In this document: one piece after another, positions 10,031 through 18,210 of the stretch
How positions within the stretch are numbered: position 1 is the first letter of the stretch
Layout: the number at the start of each line of letters is the position of its first letter
Assembly: GCA_018398765.1 (NCBI GenBank)
Contig: JAHBMJ010000704.1
Location: 2,501 to 28,772 of the forward strand
Source of the DNA: Chromera velia
Taxonomy: Eukaryota; Sar; Chromeraceae
DNA length: 26,272 nt
Direction: 5' to 3'
The notes under the pieces: generated by a model
The model's input: only the letters and a program-made list of their open reading frames with translations
The model's database searches: none
What the model was told of the DNA's origin: nothing
Translations under genes and position numbers: made by a program

Positions 10031-11125
10031 TCATGTTTCTTCCGTTCCGGTGTGGTTCCATTTGTTGATAGGGTGGGCTCTCCCTATAAACCTATTTCCT
10101 TTCCGTAGATTCTCTTCCGCGAGCAGTGGCTGAAGGTTTGAAAAGTGGAGGCGAGCAATTTGAGTCATTTCATCCGGTTTTTCCCCATCAGGACCGACGT
10201 ACTTGACAGGCACAATATGGTCAACGTGCTACAAACTGCCGTAATTCTCCCACAACATTCCAGGGTTCCCGTGGAAGTCGTCCTTCTCGAGGTGGGCTTT
10301 GAGGTCGGGGAACGAACAACCGAGGTACTCGTGGGTGCGCTTTCGGAATGAGGATCGAAGGCTTTTCCCTTTTCTAATGGCTGAAAGACAATGTTGTAGG
10401 ACCGCTCGTGTGTTGCAGCTTAATCGGTAAATGGTGTCTGTTTTGTATCGAATCTTCTGGGCTTCTCTCTGCCGCAGTACTCTAGCGGCAAAGGCGGGGT
10501 TGTCCTTTTGACACTCTCTACACTCACTTCTGCGCCTCTGATGCTCACAAATTCTCCCACCACCGCACTCTTTGCACGTGGAGCGGATGCGGCCGTGTTC
10601 ATAGACTTGGCTGCCCTTGCATTCTTTACAATTCGGGCGCTGTCGACCGTGCTCGCAAATCCCGGTACCTTTACATTCTTTGCATCTCTGGCGAATACGC
10701 CCATGCTCACAAATCTGACTCCCTTGACAATCACGACAGTGGCCGCGCTGGCGGCCGTGATCACAAATTCCTTTTCCTCCGCAATCTACGCAAAGATATC
10801 TCTTTCGTCCATGAATGCAACGAGAGGCCCCCCCATATTCTGCGCAGTCCGTTCGTCTCCGTCCATGAACGCAGATTTGGGATCCTCCGCACTCTTTGCA
10901 CTTCCTGCGAACGCGGCCATGCTCACAAATTCCTCTCCCTCCGCACTCTCTACAATTGTACCGCATCCTTCCGTGAGGACAGCGGGATTTGCGCGCGGCA
11001 GCCTCGGAATGATGAGGCATGGCTCTACGAGCTGTTGCGCGGAAAGCCTCTGGGAGACTCTGCTCATTTTCATCAGTTACTATGAGCTGTCCCATCATTT
11101 GGGATTCATCGAATTCTCTTGCCAT
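10031..11125 (-). pseudogene. Cys/His repeat array plus HNH endonuclease, copy 2
   Basis: The proposed start is the ATG at 11125, about 48 codons before the first repeat. From about 10981 there are nine 18-residue repeats of the pattern C-x-H-G-R-x-R-x2-C-x2-C-x-G-x2-I. The four Cys/His positions look like zinc ligands. A basic helical linker follows, then an HNH nuclease domain with the HVDHI motif, the NLQP motif and a basic EEN..KGNR tail. The Trp expected before HVDHI is a TAG (10229-10231); the sister copy has TGG there. The frame then continues intact to TGA at 10031. Repeat 3 has Tyr for its last Cys and repeat 8 Tyr for its first Cys. Likely role by domain logic: DNA binding and cleavage, possibly a homing-type enzyme. 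Biochemical function is inferred. Confidence 0.8.
10241..10339 (-). repeat. Highly conserved 99-bp island, copy 2
   Basis: This part of the HNH module (THEYLGCSF to WENYG) matches 11657-11755 with two mismatches in 99 bases, although flanking parts of the two modules differ strongly in both bases and amino acids. Confidence 0.85.
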
Positions 11126-11494
11126 TTGAACGCGCCCGCTCTCTCCAGGAAGAGGATTGTCTGGGCACTCGTGCACCTTATCTCGAGGAAGAGAGGGAAG
11201 AAAGACAGAGGATGACCTGATTTGGCATATAACGGGGGGTATTCTCCGTCCGTCACACCTTCGCCCACTCAATATCATCCCCCACTGTCTTGAACCAGAC
11301 CCTTCTGAAAAATGGGACGTTGCTTTATTACAGAAACGACTGTCCCATGGGGACGCAATGCACGCAGTCAGTGTGGAGAAGCTTCGCACGCCTATAGTCC
11401 CAGAGACAGGCATGTTGACCCGAGTTTCTCTCTGGGGACTGTAGCAGTCAGCGCTGGGGGCGGGTATTGGGGGTGGGAAAAGAAGGGGTGGCGG
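11126..11494 (-). other. Open in-frame linker between the two HNH modules
   Basis: About 123 codons without a stop join the HNH domain of copy 1 to the proposed start of copy 2, in the same frame. The first part is Pro-rich and the rest has no recognisable domain. It may be a linker of a fused protein, a former intergenic region that happens to be open, or an intron. Confidence 0.5.
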
Positions 11495-12475
11495 TTTCCC
11501 GACAAATCTGTTACCTTTTTTGCGATTCTCCTCCGACCACATCGGCTGTAGATTTGAGAAGTGCAGGCGGCCTAGCTGAGTCTGTGCATCTGGCCTCTTA
11601 CTGTTTGGTTCAAGGAACATAATTAGCATAATATGGTCAACGTGCCACAGACTCCCGTAATTCTCCCACGACATTCCGGGGTTCCCGTGGAAGTCGTCCT
11701 TCTCGAGGTGGGCTTTGAGGTCGGGGAACGAACAACCGAGGTACTCGTGGGTGCGTTTGCTTTGAGCGGGGGCTTTGCCTTTCCGGACAGCAGTCAGGCA
11801 TCTGCTGACTGAATTTCTGACAGTATAGGTCAATCGATATGCAACATCCTCTCTGTACCTTACTCTGTGCCTTTCACGCCTTTCTATGAAAGCGGGATTG
11901 TCCTTCTGGCATTTTGTACAGGCGCTTCTCTGGCGTCCATGCTCGCAGATGCTGCCACCCCCGCACTGCTTACATTTTGTGCGCACGCGACCGTGTTTGC
12001 AAATCCTACCCCCACCGCACTCTCGACATACACTGCGAGGACGACCGTGTCCACAAATCGAACTTCCACGACAGTCAACGCAGGTGTACTTGATGCGCCC
12101 GTGTGCACAAATAGCGCTCCCCCCACACTCTTTGCAATTAGCATGCAGCCGACCATGAGCGCAGATCGAGCTGCCCCCACACACTCCACAGTTATGACGC
12201 CTTCACCCATGTTCACAAATCCCTTTTCCTCCGCAGTCTTTGTATTGGGAGTGCTGACGGCCATGTATGCACACTTGTGTCCCCCCGCACTCCTTGCAAT
12301 CATGCTTGCGCTGGCGTCTGTGCTCGCAAATTCCGCCCCCTCCACAATCTCTGCAAAGATATTTTATCCTACCGTGTGGGCACAGTGGTCTCTGCCTACG
12401 GTTTCTATTCGGAGAAGCAGTGTCGAGGAACTCCTTCCCTGAATTACGAGTAGGAGAAACACAGCTCCCTCTCAT
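11495..12475 (-). pseudogene. Cys/His repeat array plus HNH endonuclease, copy 1
   Basis: The first of two tandem copies in transcription order. An ATG at 12475 precedes nine repeats starting at 12382. An HNH domain (WHVDHI, NLQP, EEN..KGNR) ends near 11495. An in-frame TGA (12203-12205) replaces the conserved Arg of repeat 4 (HGR); reading continues in the same frame with well-formed repeats on both sides. Repeat 2 has one extra residue between ligands two and three, and repeat 3 has Tyr for its third ligand. No stop follows the HNH domain: the frame stays open through 11126-11494 into copy 2, so the two may once have been one double-module protein. The array-plus-HNH layout is seen in the sequence; zinc binding and nuclease activity follow from the motifs. 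Confidence 0.8.
11657..11755 (-). repeat. Highly conserved 99-bp island, copy 1
   Basis: Partner of 10241-10339. Identity falls off abruptly on both sides, which is more typical of gene conversion than of uniform selection. Confidence 0.85.
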
Positions 12476-13060
12476 AACAATCTCCTCAATTGCCTCCCTC
12501 TCCCCGATCCGTGGCACGGCTACCGTTGAAAAATAGGTACATTGGATTCCTCCAAAAGCCTCGTTTCCCAGACCTGCCCGCGCCCTATATATCACGGTCA
12601 GCAATTGCAGAGAGGTAGCAGAGGCGCGACTATCTTTTCTGAACTGCCTTTGATCATGGAGGAGTGCGTAGATGGATTGGATACGGGGTACGTGGAGGCG
12701 CCTCTCTTCAGCAGCCCTGTAGCTGAATGGAGGAGCAAAAGGGCTCAGACGGGAGTCTGGGGGAGGAAAAGACTGGTTCCGCAGTCCTCCTTCGCCCCCT
12801 GTCTTCAGAGACACCCTTGTTGTTGGAATATGAGGGCCACTTGTGAGAGAGAGCCTCAAACTCTCTTGAGCAAGACTGTGATAAATGGTCTGCCTTGTCG
12901 CTGCTTGAACTCTCCATCTTCCATTCATGATGGACGGCTTCGTTCTCTGCCTTTCATTCTGTGAGAAGAGGGCAGGAGTTCTCTGGAGAAGGGAGGAGAC
13001 TGCAGATTGAAGAGAATGGCGTGAAGCGCGTCGATAGAGCTTCGTGGTAATGCGTCTCAT
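12476..13060 (-). other. Open in-frame N-terminal extension of HNH copy 1
   Basis: The frame of copy 1 stays open upstream for 195 codons to an ATG at 13060. The first 35 or so residues are rich in Arg, Ser and Leu and almost free of acidic residues, which resembles a mitochondrial presequence. The remainder has no known motif and copy 2 has no matching extension. It may be real coding sequence, 5' leader or intron. Confidence 0.35.
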
Positions 13061-13420
13061 TTTGAAGTCACGGTGTGTCGGTTCAGGTCAACAGACAGGC
13101 ACGGAAAATTTTTTCTACAACACTTGGCTCGTTTCAAGTGCAGACATCTGATTCCAAAAGTTGGAAAGTGACTCGGACTAAGCTCTCAACGTAAGAATAG
13201 ATAACCTCAAATGCATCATAAATGGATCCTGCATGCAGCAAGTAGATATGCAAAGAACTGAAGTCTGCCCAGAATGACTGCATGGTGTCACTCCGGCTTG
13301 CTGGTTGTCAGAGCCGCCTAGACCGTATCGACGGTCCGTCTATAAGACTCTATATACACTTAATTGAACGGAACTGCATGTTGCAAATTAAGCGTTGTGA
13401 ACAACGCTTGAGATGCATGT
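13061..13420. other. Unassigned spacer with a short perfect palindrome
   Basis: No coding frame. The only clear structure is an 18-bp inverted repeat at 13391-13408 (AGCGTTGT, two bases, ACAACGCT), ending about 12 bp before the 910-bp repeat begins. Confidence 0.55.
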
Positions 13421-13609
13421 TGCTATGCGCTAGTCTAAACATAAGAAAATAGAGTAAATGATAGAAAATAATAGAAAAGAGGCAATGAATTTAACATTTT
13501 AACTTGGATAAGGAGAGAAGATCAAACGATTGAAAATGAAAATAAAAAAGAAGCAAAAAGATAAGAAAAGACAAGAATTAGGTAAAGACGATCTCTAAGT
13601 TAGGACCTA

Positions 13610-13681
13610 GCCTCCGTAGCCTAGTGGTTAGGATGAGAGGCTCGGACCGGGAGGTCCCGAGTTCGAGTCCCACCATCGGCA
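13610..13681 (+). promoter_or_regulatory. tRNA-like internal Pol III promoter (A and B boxes), copy A
   Basis: A 72-base block resembles a tRNA: TAGCCTAGTGGTTAGG at 13617 fits an A box and GTTCGAGTCC at 13661 fits a B box, with tRNA-like spacing of 44 bases between starts. The acceptor, anticodon and T stems do not pair properly by hand, so it is a tRNA-derived promoter of SINE type rather than a tRNA gene. Confidence 0.6.
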
Positions 13682-13710
13682 GAATTCCAAAATACATGTA
13701 TCCGAATAAA

Positions 13711-13995
13711 GCACGGTCTAAAATCGATAAGAGCTGGATAAGACCTGGTCTAAAATCGAAGATAAAAAGAAGCGCGATCAGAAATCGAGACGTCGAATAG
13801 TGCGCGGTCTGAATTCGAATAACCATCAGACCAAAAACCGAATAGTGCACGGTCTGAATTCGAAGTATCCGAATACCACTCGGTCGAAACTCACAATACC
13901 CGATTTTATCTGGTCGAATTCTGCGCGGTCTGAATTCGAATTTAAGCACGGCGATTAATTGGCTCTGAAATCGAATAATCGCCCGGTCTAAATGG
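13711..13995. repeat. CGGTCTGAATTCGAAT minisatellite, copy A
   Basis: About a dozen degenerate units of 20-35 bp share the core CGGTCTGAATTCGAAT or CGGTCTAAAATCGA. The core contains the palindromes GAATTC and ATTCGAAT. The long open frame on the minus strand (13578-13949, Phe-Arg-Pro and Ile-Gln-Thr-like repeats) is a translation of this array. Confidence 0.82.
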
Positions 13996-14331
13996 ACTGT
14001 CGCATCTGCAAAATCGGATCACGCAAGAAAAATTAAAATCTAGATTTCCCTGAGAGGATCTCCGAGGTCATAGGTCATCTCGGGAGGTCCGACACTATCA
14101 GAATTGCCTTTCTGAAGTCAACCTCCAAACTTGAGCAAAAAAACGCGAAGATCTGCATTCGATATTAACGTGAAATTGAGGGATAAGCAATCAACCTTAG
14201 CGCTATAGATTGAATTTTCTGGAACCTGACCTCTGACTCTTCAGACACTTAGATCATCTTGGAGCCTCACTGGAGCCTGACTAGTGTCACTTCCCTTTAT
14301 CTATTCTGAGGGCTTCCTGTAGCTCTTAACA

Positions 14332-15130
14332 CGTGGTGACTTTTTTCAACTGTCACAGGAGGATGAGAGGAGTTAATGGGGAGAAAGGAAGGAGGAAGGC
14401 AGAACATGTTCTTCTTTTCTTGAATTTTTTTTTTTCTTTTCTTTCCAGGTTTTCCTCGATTGACCGAAATGAAAAAGAGAGCAAAAGAAAGATGCGCGTC
14501 AATTACAATCATAACAAGAGTGTCAAACGGGGGAGTTGGAAAAAAAAAAAAAGAAAAACTCACGAAAAAGAAGTGTTTAGCTTTCGGTTGACAGAATCAA
14601 GAGACGTGAGAAAAAAAAAGTGTCGGTAGTACTAATGATCTGTATTAAAAAGAAAAAACGGTCGCCTTTGCGATTGTTTTTTTCGTGTGTCCGTCATAGT
14701 CTATGAATCCGCGTGAGTCTCTTACACCAAGTCTATAGATTCCTCGTGTATGTCAGAACTGGGGTGATCTGACACTACATAGAGGTCTGAGTCTGTGCAC
14801 CAATCGGTATATTCCTTTTTTTTTTTTTTTTTTTTTTTTTCCCGGGCCCGGGTTCACTTGTCATCCTTCATAATACTTGGAAACATCGTGTGTCCATTCC
14901 GATCGATAGTCACTTTCGATAAAAAGGAAAATACGGAGGCAACAAAACCCTCGATCAAATTATTTGAAGCAATCAAAAACTTCATTTCACTACTATTTTC
15001 TTTTAGTATTTAACTAAACACTAGACTAAACACCTTCCTAAGTTTGATTCTCATGCAGTTAAGAAAAGGACACACGCATGCTATGCGCTAAGATTTGGGT
15101 ATGGAACCCCAAACTTAAAAGGGAGACGCA
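14332..15130. other. Spacer between the 910-bp repeats
   Basis: About 800 bp present only once, with many homopolymer A and T runs and no convincing coding frame. It includes the T25 tract at 14816 and, next to copy B, a short hairpin flanked by direct repeats. Confidence 0.6.
14816..14852. repeat. T25 tract followed by CCCGGGCCCGGG
   Basis: Twenty-five T residues run directly into a perfect 12-bp GC palindrome. On the minus strand this reads as a GC palindrome followed by a poly(A) run. Confidence 0.9.
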
Positions 15131-15142
15131 TGCTATGCGCTA
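15074..15142. repeat. 17-bp direct repeats flanking a small hairpin
   Basis: ACGCATGCTATGCGCTA occurs at 15074-15090 and again at 15126-15142. Between them a TTTGGG...CCCAAA hairpin can form. The second copy is the left edge of the 910-bp repeat B. Confidence 0.75.
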
Positions 15143-15318
15143 GTCTAGATATAAGAAAATAGAGTAAATGATAGAAAATAATAGAAAAGAGGCAACGAAT
15201 TTAACATTTTAACTTGGATAAGGAGACAAGATCAAACGATTGAAAATAAAAATAAAAAGAAGCAAAAAGATAAGAAAAGACAAGAATTAGGTAAAGACGA
15301 TCTCTAAGTTAGGACCTA

Positions 15319-15390
15319 GCCTCCGTAGCCTAATGGTCAGGACGAGAGGCTCGGACCGAGAGGTCCCGAGTTCGAGTCCCACCATCGGCA
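15319..15390 (+). promoter_or_regulatory. tRNA-like internal Pol III promoter, copy B
   Basis: Counterpart of 13610-13681. The A box is altered (TAGCCTAATGGTCAGG) while the B box GTTCGAGTCC at 15370 is intact. Copy A therefore looks more competent for transcription. Confidence 0.55.
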
Positions 15391-15419
15391 GAATTCCAAA
15401 ATACATGCATCCGAATAAA

Positions 15420-15704
15420 GCACGGTCTAAAATCGATAAGAGCTGGATAAGACCTGGTCTAAAATCGAAGATAAAAAGAAGCGCGATCAGAAATCGAGAC
15501 GTCGAATAGTGCGCGGTCTGAATTCGAATAACCATCAGACCAAAAACCGAATAGTGCACGGTCTGAATTCGAAGTATCCGAATACCACTCGGTCGAAACT
15601 CACAATACCCGATTTTATCTGGTCGAATTCTGCGCGGTCTGAATTCGAATTTAAGCACGGCGATTAATCGGCTCTGAAGTCGAATAATCGCCCGGTCTGA
15701 ATGG
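15420..15704. repeat. CGGTCTGAATTCGAAT minisatellite, copy B
   Basis: Same array in the second 910-bp repeat, with identical unit order, so it was duplicated as a block. Confidence 0.82.
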
Positions 15705-16038
15705 ACTGTCGCATCTGCAAAATCGGATCACGCAAGAAAAATCAAAATCTAGATTTCCCTGAGAGGATCTCCGAGGTCATAGGTCATCTCGGGAGGTCCG
15801 ACACTATCAGAATTGCCTTTCTGAAGTCAACCTCCAAACTTGAGCAAAAACGCGAAGATCTGCATTCGATATTGACGTGAAATTGAGTGATAAGCGATCA
15901 ACCTTAGCGCTATAGATTGAATTTTCTGGAACCTGACCTCTGACTCTTCAGACACTTAGATCATCTTGGAGCCTCACTGGAGCCTGACTAGTGTCACTTC
16001 CCTTTATCTATTCTGAGGGCTTCCTGTAGCTCTTAACA

Positions 16039-16700
16039 AAGGAAGGAAAGTAAGGAGTCTTAGATAAAGAAAGAAGGAAGGCCAATTAATAAACATGGAA
16101 GGCAAGACAGAAGGAAGGAAGGAAAAAAGGAATCAAGAAAACAAGAAAAAAGAAGGAAGAAAGAGAGGAAGGAAGGAAGGAAAGAAGGAAAAAAGGAAGG
16201 AAGGAAGGAAGAACGGCAGTCAGGGATAAAAGACAGAAGAAAATGAAAAAAGAAGGAACTTCAAGGAAAGAAGAAAGCAGCAGGGGAAGGAAGAAAGAAG
16301 CAAAAGGAGAGACAGGGCAATGAAGGAAGGAAGAAGGAAGGAAGGAAGGAAGGAAGGAAGAAAGGAAGGAAGGAAGGAAGGAAGGAAGGAAGAAAGGAAA
16401 GAAGGAAGGAAGGAAGGAAAAAAGGAAGAAAGGAAAGAAACGAATAGAGGAAAGACGGGAAAAACGATGGAAGAAAGGAAGGATGAAAGACAGGAAGGAA
16501 ACAGACACAGAAAGCTTGAAAATTTTTGAACAGAAGAAAGAACGAAAGTACGACGGGGGAACGATGCAATGAAGGGAGGAAAGAAAGACGGAAAGAAGGG
16601 ATTCTAACAAGGAAAAAAAGGAAGAAAGGATCGAAGAAGGAAGAAAGAAAGAAAGTCACAAAGAGAGAAAGAGAGAGAGGGGGAAAAAGAAAGAGAGAGA

Positions 16701-16738
<38 letters not shown>

Positions 16739-16780
16739 GAAAGAAGAGAAGAAGGGAAGAAAAGGAGGAAGACACAAAAA
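16039..16780. repeat. Long polypurine tract (GGAA, GAAA, GA repeats)
   Basis: About 740 bp whose plus strand is nearly all purine: imperfect GGAA/GAAGG runs up to about 16640, then a (GA)n block at about 16690-16735. Long open frames on both strands are translations of the repeat (Ser/Phe/Leu/Pro on minus, Lys/Glu/Gly/Arg on plus). Confidence 0.92.
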
Positions 16781-16892
16781 CAATCACGTTGGGCCAAATA
16801 TGCAATACATGTACCGCACTTGATGGCTCACCGATACACCATACGCAATCGCGCGATGTGATATGAGACTGATTTTTATGCACTTTCAAGGC

Positions 16893-17055
16893 ATCGAATA
16901 TTGATCAATCGATGTTGCAAAGAGGGTAAATTAATCGACCTTGCAAGGTCCGTCTACTCATCATGGATCAAAACAGATCGACTCCAGACTTCATATAGAT
17001 CGATACTCGAGACTTTGAAAGCAAAATTTGTAAGTATATCGATCGATATCGATAT
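16893..17055. promoter_or_regulatory. ATCGAT-rich palindromic upstream region
   Basis: The 170 bp before the ATG at 17067 contain repeated ATCGAT, GATCGAT and TGATCA motifs, including the perfect 14-bp palindrome ATATCGATCGATAT ending about 20 bp before the start. No TATA box is evident. A promoter role is inferred only from position and motif density. Confidence 0.3.
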
Positions 17056-17066
17056 TACTGTCCACA

Positions 17067-18175
17067 ATGATGTCTCTTGATGTCGATCCGTATGCTGACA
17101 CAGACTTCGCAGCCAGTGCGAGTGAGTCGTTTCATCTTCGTATTGATAGAAGAACCTATGCCGCTCAAGGAGAGGTTCCAAAAGACGCAGAATTTGGAGT
17201 GTCCAACTTACCGAGAGCAGAACGCAATGCAGCAAATATTACGTGGATTAGAGATGCTAAGTACAAGGTCTGCCTCCAGAAAAAAATATACAGACAATAC
17301 CAACTTTATTTTCTGCCGTTGAATCTCATGGTTGCGAACAAAGTCTCTTGCCGCAGACTCGCTGCAACGTTATAAAACTCCCGTTGCATCTATAAGAATG
17401 ATGAGCTCAGGGGAGCTTTGACCAAGATCTTTCCAGAAGTCGATCTGAGTCTTTTTCAAGAGTTCGCAGTTTGCGGTCTTCCGCGGAAGGTGTTGTCCGA
17501 CGTTTTGAAAAGATTCATGCTTCATGCAATCAAAAAACTCGAGTTGTCGTTGGTGCCGGAGAGTCGATATTGCACTCCTATTGCAGTGTTTCACCCATTT
17601 GAGGGGAAGTTGGAAATCTGCTTTGTCTACAAGGTGTTGCCTCGAGTCTGGAAGAAAGAGATGACCCTTGCAGAAGCCGTGGCATTCTCAATATATCAGT
17701 TGAAACACAAGAAGAGGGAGGGTGGATACTTCAAGAAGAGAACGCTATCAGTTTTGAAGGGAAGCTTGAAAGGCGAAGTCGATCGCAAGGCCATCAACTT
17801 TGAGTCGATCTCCCAAGGGCCCGTTGTGTTTGATCCGAAAAGGCAAAAGATTTGTATATAGAAACGGCTCGTCGCCCTCCTATGGGAGGACGCGTTCACA
17901 TTCGGAAAGATAACACTTGGTCGTCACATGCTCCAAGCCGTCCTCTGGTTTCTAGATCCAGAAATGGACTTTTTGAAGCGAGGGTTTACAAAGGCGTCGA
18001 CTCTGTACAGCGTGAAGAGGGAGTGCAAGAGTACTATTGGAATGGCAATGGCTCAGCGGATGGCAGAGGCCTTGTTTGAGCTATTTGACAACCCTATCTG
18101 GTCAGTTGGTCCGGGCCGTTTGTCCATCGATCGGTCTCCTATACACGTGAGTCTGTCTGACTCACTCTCCCTGTG

Positions 18176-18210
<35 letters not shown>

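Larger units (their letters stand above)
13421..14331. repeat. 910-bp dispersed repeat, copy A
   Basis: It aligns with 15131-16038 at about 97-98% identity from TGCTATGCGCTAG to GCTCTTAACA. The order is about 190 bp of A-rich leader, a tRNA-like Pol III promoter block, a minisatellite of CGGTCTGAATTCGAAT-type units, then about 340 bp of unique-looking 3' sequence. I see no target-site duplication or poly(A) tail. The promoter lies inside the duplicated segment rather than at its 5' end. It may be a SINE-like sequence carried within a larger duplicated segment. Confidence 0.88.
15131..16038. repeat. 910-bp dispersed repeat, copy B
   Basis: Second copy of the repeat at 13421-14331, in the same orientation, with the same internal order. 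Differences are mostly transitions plus small length changes in A runs. Its right end abuts the long polypurine tract directly. Confidence 0.88.

Noticed and set aside
10508-11215. 235-residue plus-strand frame, and 11867-12442
   Set aside because: Antisense to the Cys/His repeats; their periodic composition is explained by the repeats on the minus strand.
10265-12382. EsV-1-7 type Cys-rich repeats of brown algae and their viruses
   Set aside because: As I recall that motif, its Cys/His spacing is C-x4-C-x16-C-x2-H, whereas here it is C-x-H-x6-C-x2-C.
13610-13681. Functional tRNA gene
   Set aside because: A and B boxes are present, but acceptor, anticodon and T stems do not pair when folded by hand.
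13578-13949. 123-residue minus-strand frame (also 15287-15658)
   Set aside because: Translation of the CGGTCTGAATTCGAAT minisatellite and the tRNA-like block, duplicated with the 910-bp repeat.
13711-13995. CRISPR-like array
   Set aside because: Unit length and spacing are irregular, units are degenerate with no conserved repeat or unique spacers of equal size, and the context is eukaryotic.
16086-16889. Several Phe/Ser/Leu/Pro or Lys/Glu-rich frames
   Set aside because: Translations of the polypurine microsatellite on both strands.
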